64,000 nucleotides of DNA, taken from assembly GCF_019097595.1 (NCBI RefSeq), contig NC_080711.1, positions 21,042,928-21,106,927 of the forward strand. Direction: 5' to 3'. Under the pieces are notes generated by a model. It did no database searches and was not told the origin of the DNA. It was given only the letters and a program-made list of their open reading frames with translations. This document shows, piece by piece, positions 11,026 to 21,592 of the stretch (position 1 is its first letter; every line of letters begins with the position of its first letter). The position numbers and the translations under genes are program-made. Origin of the DNA: Hemibagrus wyckioides. Its lineage: Eukaryota > Chordata > Actinopteri > Siluriformes > Bagridae.

Positions 11026-11293
11026 TCCTCTGATCCTCGGTCTGTGGATTGAAGAACGTGCTGAAAGACGGGGAGGAGCTGAAGTCTGCCGCTGTTTTCA
11101 TATGAAATTTAAAGGGGACTGAGGAGATCACCAATTTGTGTAGAGTTTATGGAGAATCGCAGAATTTTAGGAGGGCTGAGTAGAAAATGGCCTAGTGACG
11201 CCCATGGTGGCGTCATAATGATGGTATAGAGGTGGATTAATTCAGGAAGGACACCAGTGAAGGCCTAGATCTGAAATGCACAGCCCGCCACTG
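10230..11293. mobile_element. Non-autonomous hAT-like element with 8-bp target duplication
   Basis: Begins CAGTGGCAGACCGTCAGG and ends GCCCGCCACTG, an imperfect inverted pair. It is flanked on both sides by CTGGAATG (10222-10229 and 11294-11301), an exact 8-bp target-site duplication as made by hAT transposases. No transposase frame. It contains an AC microsatellite at 10918-11024 and AAAT repeats. A second copy lies at 22975-24024. Confidence 0.88.
10918..11024. repeat. (AC)n microsatellite
   Basis: Interrupted AC repeat inside the hAT-like element. The minus-strand reading frames over it are low-complexity artefacts. Confidence 0.95.
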
Positions 11294-11456
11294 CTGGAAT
11301 GGATCGGCTGGTACTGCAGCTCAAGTGATACTGCCAGCATAAATTCACTAAAAAACAAGATCACTTTCTCAACTGAAGCCTCTAACAACACTGTGACTTT
11401 ACACGGACAAATCTTTCAGACTGAAGAGATTGTTGTGTATTACTGCACTCGTAACT

Positions 11457-11495
11457 CACAGTGAGACAGATCAACAAAGACGCTTTAAAAAAACA
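11457..11495 (+). other. 23-RSS of S7
   Basis: CACAGTG 11457-11463, 23-bp spacer, AAAAAAACA 11487-11495. The heptamer is perfect, the nonamer weakened. Confidence 0.75.
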
Positions 11496-12170
11496 CCCAG
11501 TACAGAAGACTGTTAGAAGACTGTTAGTGTCTTATCTCCATGTTTTACCTTCTGTGTTTCTCAGAAGTGTGAGCAGACAACACCAGATTAAATCTACTAA
11601 ATAAAGCATGACATCTCTACATCTCATTAGAACTGAGTTATGATTCAGATTGGATCATGACCATATTATTGTCCTGCAGGCCACTGAATCATTGTTCCTT
11701 GTCCAGTGGGATTGACTTTTAAATAACTTTAGGAAATGATAAATCAGTATATAGTTAAACATTTCAATATTAAACCCTTTCAGTTTAGTAAAATTAGAGT
11801 TTTTTTTCCTAATTTGTATTGACCTTATTAAACAAGATTTATTTTTTTAAATTGTCATACAATTAAAATGATTTATATTTAGACATTTTCAATGATTTGC
11901 TGTGAATGTTGAGGTTTTCTGAATGTCTTTTTATTGGACTTTGAATTTGCCTGCTCTCAGTATGTTCACTATTACTTTACTTGTTTAAAAAAAGTGTTGC
12001 TATCTAACAGGTGAAGGGATATACACAGGAAAATGATGTACTTGTTATTTATAGAGTATAATGATTGCAATATTTATTAAGCAGTTAACCAGATTTTTGC
12101 ATATTTGTGAAAAATGTTTCATAGAAAGTGTTTTCCTCGATATGAAGTTTTATATATATGTGTGTTATAA
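11496..12170. other. Intergenic, S7-S8
   Basis: AT-rich; no gene or recognisable element. Confidence 0.5.
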
Positions 12171-12179
12171 CACATAGAA

Positions 12180-12540
12180 AACGGGTCTGGGCCAGATCTG
12201 GCATTAAGCTGGCACTGCTGGCTGAGTGATGGCATGGCAAGTGGTATGTCAACCAGATGCAGACCAGGTCTGACAATGATGGCACTCTTTATATGATGGC
12301 ATGCCAGATGTGGCCCAATTATGTTTTCTGTGGGCCAAATCTGGGTCAGCAGTATGGCCCAGTGCTGTCCCTGTTCTGAGCAAACAGTGTGGCCCAGTGC
12401 TGGCCTTGTGCTGGCCCATGCGTGGCCCACCTGTGGCAAACCAGATATGGGCCACCCAAGGGTGATCATTCTTTGTGGTATGTGGGCCGAGTGTAAGTGC
12501 ACTGTGTGGGCCAGATTTGGGCCAGACCTATTTTGCTGTC
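12180..12540. repeat. Imperfect GGCCC/GGGCC-rich repeat
   Basis: Many degenerate copies of a TGGCCCA / TGGGCCA core, for example GGGCCAGATTTGGGCCAGA near 12508. It resembles a dispersed satellite-like element of cyprinid and catfish genomes; the class is uncertain. It replaces everything upstream of FR3 in S8. Confidence 0.55.
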
Positions 12541-12548
12541 TGGCACAC

Positions 12549-12628
12549 GTCTCCAGCAGCACAGTGTTTTTAAAGGGGCAAAACTTTCAGACAGAGGATA
12601 CAGCTGTGTATTACTGTGCACAAAAGTG
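12549..12628 (+). pseudogene. ighv: S8: FR3-only IGHV fragment
   Basis: Reads SSSTVFLKGQNFQTEDTA then VYYCA followed by a stop. This is the end of an FR3 closest to families B and E. Leader, FR1 to FR2 and a usable heptamer are missing (CACAAAAGTGA is all that remains). Confidence 0.8.
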
Positions 12629-12848
12629 ACATTCATTCAGATTACTGAAAAAAATGAACATTGTGGTTAAAAGAGAAAGTTCCAAATATAAAATCTTTTT
12701 GTAATTGGGGTTTATTAAATTCATAAAAAAGACTTTTAAACAAAATAGTTTTTCGCCTGTTATAAACCCACATATCCTCCATCAGATGAATCTCCTCCTC
12801 ATGATTTAAATACATTTCAGATACATTCTCCTCCCATCATCAGCAGAT

Positions 12849-12893
12849 AAGCAAATCCAAGCGTCAGAGCTGGATCTCACTCTATTTATATGA
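12849..12893 (+). promoter_or_regulatory. Variant octamer and TATA of S9
   Basis: AAGCAAAT at 12849-12856 and TTTATATGA near 12885-12893. Confidence 0.7.
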
Positions 12894-12954
12894 TGTGATG
12901 GTGTCTGTTAAACTTTGGAGAACAGAGAAGACTCCAGTACAAACAACACACACC

Positions 12955-13390
12955 ATGTTCTCTACATCTCTACTGCTCCTGCTGGCAGCTGCTTCTTGTG
13001 AGTGCTTTATCAAATTCATTCATTTACTAGATGAAGAATAAAGGTGCAGCAGATATTGTGTGAGATATCACCATGTGTTTTCCTCCACAGATGTACATGG
13101 TGAGGAACTGACTCAGCCTGCTTCCATGACAGTCCAGCCAGGCCAGAGTCTCTCCATCCACTGCAAGGTTTCATATTCAGTTGAAAGCTATGATACAGCT
13201 TGGATCCGACAACCTGCAGGAAAAGCTCTGGAGTGGATTGGATACATCGATAGTGATGGGGATACAGCTTACAGTGACAAACTGAAAAATAAGTTCAGCA
13301 TCTCCAGAGACACTTCTACTAACACAATAACAATTGGAGGACAGAACATGCAGACTGAAGACACAGCTGTGTATTACTGCGCTCGTGAAC
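12955..13390 (+). CDS. ighv: S9: functional-looking IGHV, family A
   Basis: Exon 1 12955-12997, exon 2 13091-13390. Almost identical to S3 except in the CDRs: CDR1 is SYDTA (after SYSVE) and CDR2 is around YIDSDGDTA. Both canonical Cys and the FR2 Trp are present, no stop, good splice sites. Framework codons match the other family A genes even at silent positions, so it is a very recent or homogenised duplicate. Confidence 0.95.
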
Positions 13391-13429
13391 CACAGTGAGA
13401 CAGAATAGTGGATTCCTCTTACAAAAACC
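13391..13429 (+). other. 23-RSS of S9
   Basis: CACAGTG 13391-13397, 23-bp spacer, ACAAAAACC 13421-13429. Confidence 0.93.
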
Positions 13430-14396
13430 TTATGAGACATGTTACACACATCCTCTCAATGCAACTAATAAATCATCTCAGTCACACTTTCACTTTCTTT
13501 CACTGGAATGAAGTTGTGATCATTTTCAGCATTTTAAAACAGTCACACAAAGTAATTTTCAAATAAAAAAAGAAAACATTATTGAAAGAGTGTTCATTCT
13601 GAACCTTTATTAATTCTTTATTTTACATTTTTAACCAACAGTTGAATCAGTGTTTACTGAGTGGATTCAGGAATAATACAGCATGTTTCCAGCAGTGTGT
13701 TGTGTTTAACACACAGTCTGTTCTCACAGTGTGAGGTGCAATAATTGAAACAACTGAAGGAGGCAGCAGAGTTTAACAAATAAAGTGAAAAAAGTGAATC
13801 CACAAACTGCATTCTGTATGAGACTCATTCACTATCACTCATTATCAGACACGTATTGATTTTTCATAATTTAGGATGATTTGTGCTACATATTACCATA
13901 TTTACACCAGATATGAAGCATTTTATGAAAACAAAATAAAAAAATACATTCTATCCTACTTCGTCCCTCAGTCATTATCATGATGATGTGAAACCTCTGC
14001 TAGATTTGAGCTTTTCAGATTAATTGATTAAGTGAATGCTTTAATTTCTTTTGCAGGTTTAAAATGTTAACATTTCATATTATGGGTTTATGTGAAACAT
14101 TGAAGACTAAAACATTTTAGAGAACTCCTCTCAATGTCTACTGGGTAAAGGGTTTTCCTCCATGTGGTTTATTTGAAACGGATAAGTAAAAAAAGAGAAG
14201 CAGATACTTAAAATTATTCCATCATTCACAAAGATTTAATAACAGACAAGTTGTTGGCATGAGCTCCTGACTAAATGAATCAGTGATGATTTGTGACCTG
14301 AATTATTTCTTTAATTAATTTCAGTTTATTTTAAACACACAGAAGAAAAAATGACAGTTTCTGAACAAACCAGAATGTTCTTCTGGGTGTTACAGT
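13430..14396. other. Intergenic, 3' flank of S9
   Basis: Family A 3' flank and then family C upstream flank (shared with 18.0-18.5 kb and 43.7-44.4 kb). At about 14397 it switches to family E upstream flank. No gene. Confidence 0.55.
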
Positions 14397-14604
14397 TTAG
14401 AGGTTGAAAGTCATTTATATACTAAATTTAAGTTGCTTATTCAGTTTTAAATAAATATAAAGTAACTTAAGCACCAAAGAACATTTTTCACTGTGGTTAT
14501 AAAAACATGTAGAAGACCAGCAAAACAATAGGTAAATGAATATGCAAAATGTTCACCTTACAGCTACATATAGAGAAATATCAGCCACCGTCACAACTAC
14601 ATTT
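14397..14604 (+). pseudogene. Relic of a family E upstream region without its gene
   Basis: Matches the upstream regions of S13 (19.49-19.70 kb) and S31 (61.38-61.59 kb) up to TATAGAGAAATATCAGCCAC. It then diverges just before the leader ATG would appear. A degenerate octamer (ATGCAAAA) is present. It marks a lost family E segment. Confidence 0.6.
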
Positions 14605-14853
14605 TACACAGTAACTAATCCCCACATTATCATAAACTCAGCTTAAACAACTAGATCAGCATTTATCAAAAAATAATACAAGTGTTTACTTAGTTGATAT
14701 TTAGTAATAATTTTTTTTTTCTTCATTTATTATTTCAAATGTTATCTCAAATAAATGGTAATAATTAAAATTACAAATTAGATTTTAACTCTTTTCTTAG
14801 TGTATTAGATGTAAACTGTTTCAATATTTATAATGTTATTAGAAGATTTTTCA

Positions 14854-15098
14854 ATTCAATTTATTTGCATAGCGCTTTTTACAATGAACATTGTCTCAAA
14901 GCAGCTTTACAAAAGTAGAGAAACAGAAAGGAGAAAAAAAAGAAATATTAAATGAAATTATTAAACTATTTTATCCCTATTTATTTATCCCTAACTATTT
15001 ATCCCTAATAAGCAAGCCTGAGGCGACAATGGCAAGGAAAAACTCCCTGTGATGAAATGAGGAAGAAACCTTGAGAGGAACCAGACTCTGTGGTGTTG
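14854..15098 (+). mobile_element. SINE-like dispersed repeat
   Basis: Contains TTTATTTGCATAGCGCTTTT, TGTCTCAAAGCAGCTTTACA and GGCAAGGAAAAACTCCCTG, hallmarks of a repeat I know as very common in catfish and other otophysans. Class (SINE or MITE) not established. Confidence 0.55.
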
Positions 15099-15235
15099 TT
15101 TGTTGTTTTTGTATTGAACTTGTTGTATGTTTATGTAGCACCAGGTCCTGGAGAAACGTTGTTTCATTTCACTATGTACTGCGCCAGCTGTATGTGGTTG
15201 AACTGACAATAAAAGCTTCTTGAATCTTGAATGTT
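15099..15235 (+). mobile_element. L2-like LINE 3' tail
   Basis: The stretch with GCACCAGGTCCTGGAGAAAC to the end CTTCTTGAATCTTGAATG is the same 3' tail found on the minus strand at 24745-24890. Severely 5'-truncated insertion ending in short tail repeats. Confidence 0.65.
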
Positions 15236-15625
15236 CTTTTGCACGGTTTAATTATAATGTTAGTGTGTTTTATTCCTTTCTCAGTCGGTCACTGAGCTTT
15301 TCTACTTCTGCTGTATTTTAGATAAAGTTCCAGGTCTTCATAACTTTTGGCAGAAATGTAAAATTATTCTCAATACAGGACCAAGTTACTGATATCTAAA
15401 AGCCCTGAGAGGGCAGTCTGTGTGAACAAAACCATCCTGCTCATTAATACTCATTCAGCTTCAGTTACAGTGATACACAGTGATGGATTAAAAAGTCATG
15501 AGATCTAATGAGTAAAGAGCAGTGATGAACCTGACAGCATGAAACACACCCAGAGTCTTACAGGAAGCTTTTTCTCATCTCAGCTGTTCCTCTGTGAATG
15601 TTTTTATATCTCTAGTGGGCGTGTC

Positions 15626-15633
15626 ATGCAAAT
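15626..15633 (+). promoter_or_regulatory. Octamer of S10
   Basis: Perfect ATGCAAAT about 100 bp upstream of the ATG. No obvious TATA box; this holds for all family C genes. Confidence 0.75.
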
Positions 15634-15735
15634 GAAGTCCTGCATTTGAACCATTTATGCTGAAACATTCAGCCCAACAACATACCAGCAGTTTGTGTTC
15701 ATTTACAGCAGCAGGAATCATTTTAATTCTTTGAG

Positions 15736-16123
15736 ATGGGACTAGGCAGTGTTTTGAGTTGAATGAGTTTCAGAGTTTTTGAATCTTCATTCACTGTTAG
15801 TATTAATCATTACATTATTTAAAAAAAAAAATTCTGTTGGTCTTTTTGTTTTCACGTTAATGTCTCCTATTCTATTTCAGATTCCTGCAGTCAGACACTG
15901 ATCGAGTCTGATCCAGTGATCATCAAACCTGATCAGTCTCATAAACTGACCTGCACAGCCTCTGGATTAGACTTTGGTAGCTATGGCATGTCTTGGATCA
16001 GAACGGCGCCTGGAAAAGGGCTGGAATGGGTTGCATATATCTCAAGTAGCAGTATTTACTGTGTATCACTGTGTGTCACGGGCACAGTAATAAACACTGC
16101 AGTTTATTACTACACCCATAACA
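15736..16123 (+). pseudogene. ighv: S10: family C IGHV pseudogene with an inverted V end in FR3
   Basis: The leader starts at 15736 (MGLGSVLS) and hits TGA at 15760-15762. Exon 2 starts at 15881 ([22 protein letters not shown]1 [18 protein letters not shown]). After CDR2 most of FR3 is replaced by an inverted copy of the segment's own 3' end, then the normal VYY end with Cys104 changed to Tyr (VYYYTH). Four independent faults: leader stop, FR3 loss, inverted insert, missing Cys104. Confidence 0.9.
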
Positions 16124-16134
16124 CACAGTGATAC
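16063..16134. repeat. 72-bp near-palindrome: head-to-head V 3' ends with heptamers
   Basis: Arm 1 at 16063-16095 is the reverse complement of arm 2 at 16102-16134 with a few mismatches, around a 6-bp centre. Arm 2 is the normal V end plus CACAGTG (16124-16130). Arm 1 carries the inverted heptamer CACTGTG (16067-16073). Confidence 0.9.
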
Positions 16135-16161
16135 TTCACCTTAGACATCAGTACAGAAACA
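16124..16161 (+). other. RSS of pseudogene S10
   Basis: CACAGTG 16124-16130, 22-bp spacer, ACAGAAACA 16153-16161. Confidence 0.75.
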
Positions 16162-16360
16162 CATACTTGCTATAGTCACATGACAAACCCACATTTTCAG
16201 AAGCTGTGGATTCAAACAATCAAAATATTTTGATTGTCTCTGACTTACATGTTACAACTTGTTGACTTTTACTACATGTGGATTGTTATGAACATTATCA
16301 GGACATTTATACTGATAAAAGATTATTCATTCACTACCCAAAATATGCCATATTTTCAGT

Positions 16361-16835
16361 CATGTGAAAAAGAAAGTACACCCTCTTGAATTTTATGATT
16401 GTACATATTAAGATATAACCAAAAAATCATCTGCTCTTTAGAAGGTCTTAAAATGTGATAAATACAACCTCTGATGAACAAGAACATATGGCATATTATG
16501 CCATGTCATTGTTTATTTAACAAAAGTAAAGCTAATATGGAGAAGCCATGTGTGAAAAACTAAGTACGCCCTCACTGCTTCCATAGGGATTATGATGGTA
16601 AGAAGCAGACAGGTGCTGCTAATCAAATGCTCTTGACTAACTGATCATTAGCAAGTGTGACCATCTCTGTAGAAGTAGAAGTTTTGTCAGTTTGCTTTTC
16701 TGGAGCATTCAGGTGTGTTTTAACAAAAAGGAAAGACATCAGCAATGATCTTAGAAAAGTAACTCTTGCTGTCCATCAGTCTGAGAAGGGTTATAAGGCC
16801 AATTCAAAGAATTACCATAGAATTCAAGAGAGTTT
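16361..16835 (+). mobile_element. Tc1/mariner-like element, 5' part with transposase N-terminus
   Basis: Starts near GTGAAAAAGAAAGTACACCC and reads into a frame (16657 onward) with KRKDISNDLRKVTLAVHQSE, which resembles the first helix-turn-helix of a Tc1-type transposase. The rest of the transposase is absent. Boundaries approximate. Confidence 0.6.
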
Positions 16836-17185
16836 ACTTTCTTTTTCATATAAATGTATTAGATCACACCCACGAGTGTTTTATTCCTTGCATAACATGT
16901 CTATTAGCAGGAGCTACTTATCATTCATAAATACACATAGTACATTCATTGGTCAACAGAAGAAAGACTCCAGAAATTTTGCATGAATATTGTGGGAAGG
17001 CATGATTATAACTCCAGAATGATCCAAATATAATTCTTGTAGTAAGTTGAGTTTATAAAGAGATTATAAAGAATTATAAAGAAGAGTTTTTCTCCCCACT
17101 ATAAACCCACATATCCTCCATCAGATGAATCTCCTCCTCATGATTTAAATACATTTCAGATACATTCTCCTCCCATCATCAGCAG
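16836..17185. other. Intergenic, upstream of S11
   Basis: Short unassigned stretch, then from about 17050 the family A upstream flank. Confidence 0.5.
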
Positions 17186-17187
17186 AT

Positions 17188-17232
17188 AAACAAATCCAAG
17201 CATCAGAGCTGGATCTCACTCTATTTATATGA
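17188..17232 (+). promoter_or_regulatory. Degenerate octamer and TATA of S11
   Basis: AAACAAAT at 17188-17195 (two changes from ATGCAAAT) with a TTTATATGA box at 17224-17232. The other family A genes have AAGCAAAT. Confidence 0.6.
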
Positions 17233-17293
17233 TGTGATGGTGTCTGTTAAACTTTGGAGAACAGAGAAGACTCCAGTACAAACAACACACACC

Positions 17294-17729
17294 ATGTTCT
17301 CTACATCTCTACTGCTCCTGCTGGCAGCTGCTTCTTGTGAGTGTTTTATCAAATTCATTCATTTACTAGATGAAGAATAAAGGTGCAGCAGATATTGTGT
17401 GAGATATCACCATGTGTTTTCCTCCACAGATGTACATGGTGTGGAACTGACTCAGCCTGCTTCCATGACAGTCCAGCCAGGCCAGAGTCTCTCCATCCAC
17501 TGCAAGGTTTCATATTCAGTTACAAGCTATTATACAGCTTGGATCCGGCAACCTGCAGGAAAAGCTCTGGAGTGGATTGGAATCATCTATATGGATGGGA
17601 GTACAGCTTACAGTGACAAACTGAAAAATAAGTTCAGCATCTCCAGAGACACTTCTACTAACACAATAACAATTGGAGGACAGAACATGCAGACTGAAGA
17701 CACAGCTGTGTATTACTGCGCTCGTCACA
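17294..17729 (+). CDS. ighv: S11: functional-looking IGHV, family A
   Basis: Exon 1 17294-17336, exon 2 17430-17729. Starts YVHGVELTQP like S3. CDR1 SYYTA, CDR2 around IIYMDGSTA, ends VYYCARHT before the heptamer. Canonical Cys, Trp and splice sites present, no stop. Its octamer is the weakest of the family, which could lower germline transcription. Confidence 0.94.
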
Positions 17730-17768
17730 CACAGTGAGACAGAATAGTGGATTCCTCTTACAAAAACC
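17730..17768 (+). other. 23-RSS of S11
   Basis: CACAGTG 17730-17736, 23-bp spacer, ACAAAAACC 17760-17768. Confidence 0.93.
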
Positions 17769-18620
17769 TTATGAGACATGTTACACACATCCTCTCAATG
17801 CAACTAATAAATCATCTCAGTCACACTTTCACTTTCTTCCACTAGAATGAAGTCAGAATCTTTTGCAGCATTTTAAAACACAGTCACACAAAGTCATTAT
17901 TAAATAAAAAATAAAACATTACTGAAAGAGTTTATTATCAGTTTATTCTGAACTATTATTAATCCCTTCATTTTACAGGATTTTTAACCAACAGTTGGAA
18001 TCAGTGTTTAATGAGTGGATTCAGGAATAATACAGCATGTTTCCAGCAGTGTGTTGTGTTTAACACACAGTCTGTTCTCACAGTGTGAGGTGCAATAATT
18101 GAAACAACTGAAGGAGGCAGCAGAGTTTAACAAATAAAGTAGAGAAAAAAGGGGAATCCACAAACTGCATTCTGTATGAGACTCATTCACTATCACTCAT
18201 TATCAAAAATAACATTGAAGGCTAAGACATACTAGAGACATCATCTCAAAGACTTCTGGATGAAAAGCTTTGCTCCTTATGAAAAAAAAGACAAGCATAT
18301 GCTTTAAATTATTCCATCATTCACAAAGATTTAACAGACAAATTGTTGGCATGAGCCCTTGACTGAATGAATCAGTGATGATTTGTGACCTGAATTATTT
18401 CTTTAATTAATTTCACTTTTTATAAGACATACAGATGAAAAAGGCAGGTTCTGAACAGAGCTGAATGTTCTTTTGGGTATTACAGTGATACATAGTGATG
18501 GACGTTAAAGTGAGATCCAATGAGTAAAGAGCAGTGATGAACCTGACAGCATGAAACACTCAGTCTTACAGGAAGGTTTTTCTCATCTCAGCTGTTCCTG
18601 TGTGTTTATATCTCTAGTGG
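17769..18620. other. Intergenic, S11-S12
   Basis: Family A 3' flank then family C upstream flank. No gene. Confidence 0.55.
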
Positions 18621-18627
18621 GCGTGTC

Positions 18628-18635
18628 ATGCAAAT
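18628..18635 (+). promoter_or_regulatory. Octamer of S12
   Basis: Perfect ATGCAAAT; no clear TATA. Confidence 0.8.
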
Positions 18636-18737
18636 GAAATCCTGTATTTGAACCATTTATGCTGAAACATTCAGCCCAACAACATACCAGCAGTTTGTGT
18701 TCATTTACAGCAGCAGGAATCATTTTAATTCTTTGAG

Positions 18738-19176
18738 ATGGGACTAGGCAGTGTTTTGAGTTACTTTACTCTAGCAATCTTCATTCAATGTTGGTATTAT
18801 TTATTTCATAAATATTTTAAGGACTTTTCTTACTTTCTTTTTTAACTTTAACACCTATCTTTGTGTGTTCTTGCAGATTCCTGCAGTCAGACACTGATCC
18901 AGTCTGATCCAGTGATCATGAAACCTGATCAGTCTCATAAACTGACCTGCACAGCCTCTGGATTTGACTTCAGTAGCTACTGGTTGGCTTGGATCAGACA
19001 GGCGCCTGGAAAAGGACTGGAATTTGTTGCAAGAATTTACAGTAGTAGCATATATTACTCCAGTGCAGTTCAGGGCCGCTTCACAATCTCCAGAGACGAC
19101 AGTAAGAAGCAGGTGTATCTGCAGATGAACAGCATGAGGACAGAAGACACTGCAGTTTATTACTGCGCCCGTGACA
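18738..19176 (+). CDS. ighv: S12: functional-looking IGHV, family C
   Basis: Exon 1 18738-18789 encodes [17 protein letters not shown]. The donor is taken as GTTGGT because this leaves one base to join AT of exon 2 into Tyr, as in the other families. Exon 2 18877-19176 reads [20 protein letters not shown]; Cys23 in KLTCTAS, CDR1 [19 protein letters not shown], a short CDR2 RIYSSSI, then [18 protein letters not shown] and VYYCARDT. This is the family closest to classical mammalian-type VH frameworks. No stop. Confidence 0.94.
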
Positions 19177-19214
19177 CACAGTGATACTTCCCCTTAGACA
19201 TCAGTACAAAAACA
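19177..19214 (+). other. RSS of S12
   Basis: CACAGTG 19177-19183; ACAAAAACA at 19206-19214 gives a 22-bp spacer (23 bp if the nonamer is read as CAAAAACAC). Confidence 0.88.
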
Positions 19215-19744
19215 CATACTTTCTATAGTCACATGACAAACCCACATTTTCAGATTCATTGAGGTCAAAGAACCAAAATGTGAACATTGTCTGGACATTT
19301 ATGCTGATTTTAGATTATGAAGAATTTAGGCAATAAAAATATAAGCAACTCACAAAACAGTGTAGCTTTCCTGCACCCTTTCAGGATTCTGTGTAATGAG
19401 ATCAAGTCAGTATGAATGTTTTCCCTACATGTTGTTTTAAATGCAGAAATATTTCACAGTTTGACAGAATGAGAACTATGTAAACAGTTTAGAGGTTGAA
19501 AGTCATTTACATACTAAATTTAACTTTACTTATCCAGTTTTAAATAAATATAAAGTAACATAAACACCAAAGAACATTTTTCACTGTGGTTATAAAAAAC
19601 ATGTAGAACACCATCATAACAATATGTAAATAAATTCCCCTTATATGCAATATGCAAAATCTTCCCCTTACAGCTACATATAGAGAAATATCAGCCACGG
19701 TCACTGTGGGCTCTGGAGAGTTTAGCACTGCTTTTAGATAAAAG

Positions 19745-20170
19745 ATGTTCCTTCCAGTTCTGCTGCTGCTGGCAGCTTCATCCTGTGAGTTTCACTTCAG
19801 TAATGAACTCAGAGCTGCTAGTAAATTACTGCAGTTATAACCTACTGTACATACATTTTTACTGAAATTGTGACATCTCTTTTTTTCAGATGTGGAATGT
19901 GCAGTAGAGCTCACTCAGGACACCTCAGTGATGTTAAAGCGTGGAGATTCTTTAACCCTCAGCTGTAAAGTATCCGGTTACTCAGTTACTGATAACAGCT
20001 ACGCTACAGCTTGGATTCGACAACCTGCAGGGAAAACTCTGGAATGGATAAATGACATTTGAGGGGGTGGAAGCATGTATCATAAAGAGTCTCTAAAAAG
20101 CACGTTCAGTATTTCTAAAGATGCCTCCAGCAGCACGGTGACTCTGAGAGGACAGAACATGCAGACTGAA
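19745..20170 (+). pseudogene. ighv: S13: family E IGHV pseudogene
   Basis: Leader 19745-19784 (MFLPVLLLLAASS); exon 2 from 19890 (YVECAVELTQDTSV; Cys in LTLSCKVS; CDR1 DNSYATA). A TGA at 20060-20062 in CDR2 replaces the TGG of its sibling S31. After GACTGAA at 20170 a deletion of about 75 bp removes the VYYCAR end and the whole RSS. Two independent lesions. The upstream octamer is degenerate (ATGCAAAA at 19652). Confidence 0.9.
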
Positions 20171-21040
20171 CACATGTGTACTGTAATCATACACTGAGCT
20201 CATATTTTCATAATCTATGTATTTGCACTAAAAAAACATTAAGACTGAAAAACATTTCACAATTAAACAGCATTTACTTACTAAATTAACTTAGATATTC
20301 AGTCTTAAATAAATACAAACTAATATAAGCACCAAGGAACATTTTAATAAGTATGTGAATTTATTAACTTCACATATCTTTACAGTCTTAATTTTTTTCT
20401 TCAGATGACTTTAGAGTTGGACACTGAGAGTGAAGTACAACCTCCATCATAAAGACATGGTTATAAATGACTTAACTGACCACTGATTCATTTGATTAAA
20501 ATTGCTGCTATCACAAAAATCCCCTTTACCATACAACTGCATTGCTATTATTTTTAAGGCAATTACTTTAAAATTTCATGTACATGTGTGTCTACACACC
20601 TTCACAGATGCTGAGTTAGCTGTTAGCCCTCAAAAATGTCAGCTCACATAACACGTTATGGACTTCTAAGTATTTATTTACTGAAGACAGATGTAAAGTT
20701 GTATGCTTTATTTGTGAAATACAGATTGCTGTTTTTATAAATTACAGTTTGAATTGCCTCTACAGAACTAAACATGCAGAAAAACACAAGAACTTGACTG
20801 ATGCAAAGCAGTGACAGTGCGGTCAGTTAAAGGGTTTGATTTTAAGATGATTTTAAGGGGAGAGGATGACATGTTATAATGATGAAGTGTTTCTTCAGTT
20901 TGAAATCTCTAAACACTTGTGAAATCCTGATTACATTCTACACCAAATACCACAAAATGCAGACTTAAACATAATATAGTTGACCTATACAGTGAGCAGC
21001 ATGTGGTTGTGGATTGAACACCTCCATAGTGGTCATGGAC
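20171..21040. other. Intergenic, S13-S14
   Basis: Shared with 62.1-62.8 kb between S31 and S32. No gene. Confidence 0.55.
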
Positions 21041-21047
21041 ACTCCCT

Positions 21048-21070
21048 ATTCAAATAGAGTCGTGTATAAA
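21048..21070 (+). promoter_or_regulatory. Variant octamer and TATA of S14
   Basis: ATTCAAAT 21048-21055 and TATAAA 21065-21070. Confidence 0.7.
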
Positions 21071-21165
21071 CAGCATGTTCTTGGCTGCTCTAGTTTCCAG
21101 TGAGCTCTGTGATAGATAACACTCCCATACACTTTAAATCTGGGTGAAGCAGAACTCAGAGAAGG

Positions 21166-21592
21166 ATGATTTTAGGACAGTGTATTTTACTGGTACTGAT
21201 TTCATGTAAGTTTATGTTTTTTTCTGTTGTGACTAATAGCATTATATCATTATAAAATAACATTACCTAGTTCTACTCTTCTCTTCCAGATTCTTATGGA
21301 CAGTCCCTGACCTCCTCTGCTTCTGTGGTGACGAGACCTGGAGAGTCAGTCACTCTCTCTTGTACTGTCTCTGGATTCTCAATGAGCAGCTACTACATGA
21401 ACTGGATCCGTCAGAAACCAGGACAAGGACTGGAGTGGATCGGATACATTGACACTGGCACTGGCACTGGATTCGCTCAGTCACTGCAGGGCCAGTTCTC
21501 CATCACTAAAGACACCAGTAAAAACATGCTGTACCTAGAAGTGAAGAGTCTGAAAGCTGAAGACACGGCAGTTTATTACTGTGCACGAGACT
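21166..21592 (+). CDS. ighv: S14: functional-looking IGHV, the only intact family D member
   Basis: Exon 1 21166-21205 ([13 protein letters not shown], donor GTAAGT), exon 2 21290-21592. Reads [20 protein letters not shown], Cys23 in LSCTVS, CDR1 [22 protein letters not shown]2 around [11 protein letters not shown]3 [26 protein letters not shown]. All other family D members here are broken, so this is the sole usable template of the family in the window. Its heptamer is CACACTG rather than CACAGTG. Confidence 0.93.

Larger units (their letters stand above)
9945..11456 (+). pseudogene. ighv: S7: IGHV split in FR2 by a hAT-like element
   Basis: Leader 9945-9987 (MFFTLLLLLLTATS, donor GTAAGT); exon 2 opens at 10085 with GIKCIELVKSAVMLVKPGES. 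The first Cys is in FSVPCKIT and CDR1 reads SYCTNW. The exon is broken at 10229 inside FR2, after the codons for LGNVLE. The remainder resumes at 11294, with LEWIG, CDR2 WYCSSSD, an FR3 ending VVYYCTR and the RSS. Both halves stay in one frame across the duplicated 8 bp, so the V exon was probably open before the insertion. It also has the CDR1/CDR2 Cys pair of family B. As it stands it cannot make a V domain. Confidence 0.9.

Noticed and set aside
10753..11134. Cys-Val repeat reading frames
   Set aside because: Translation of an AC microsatellite.
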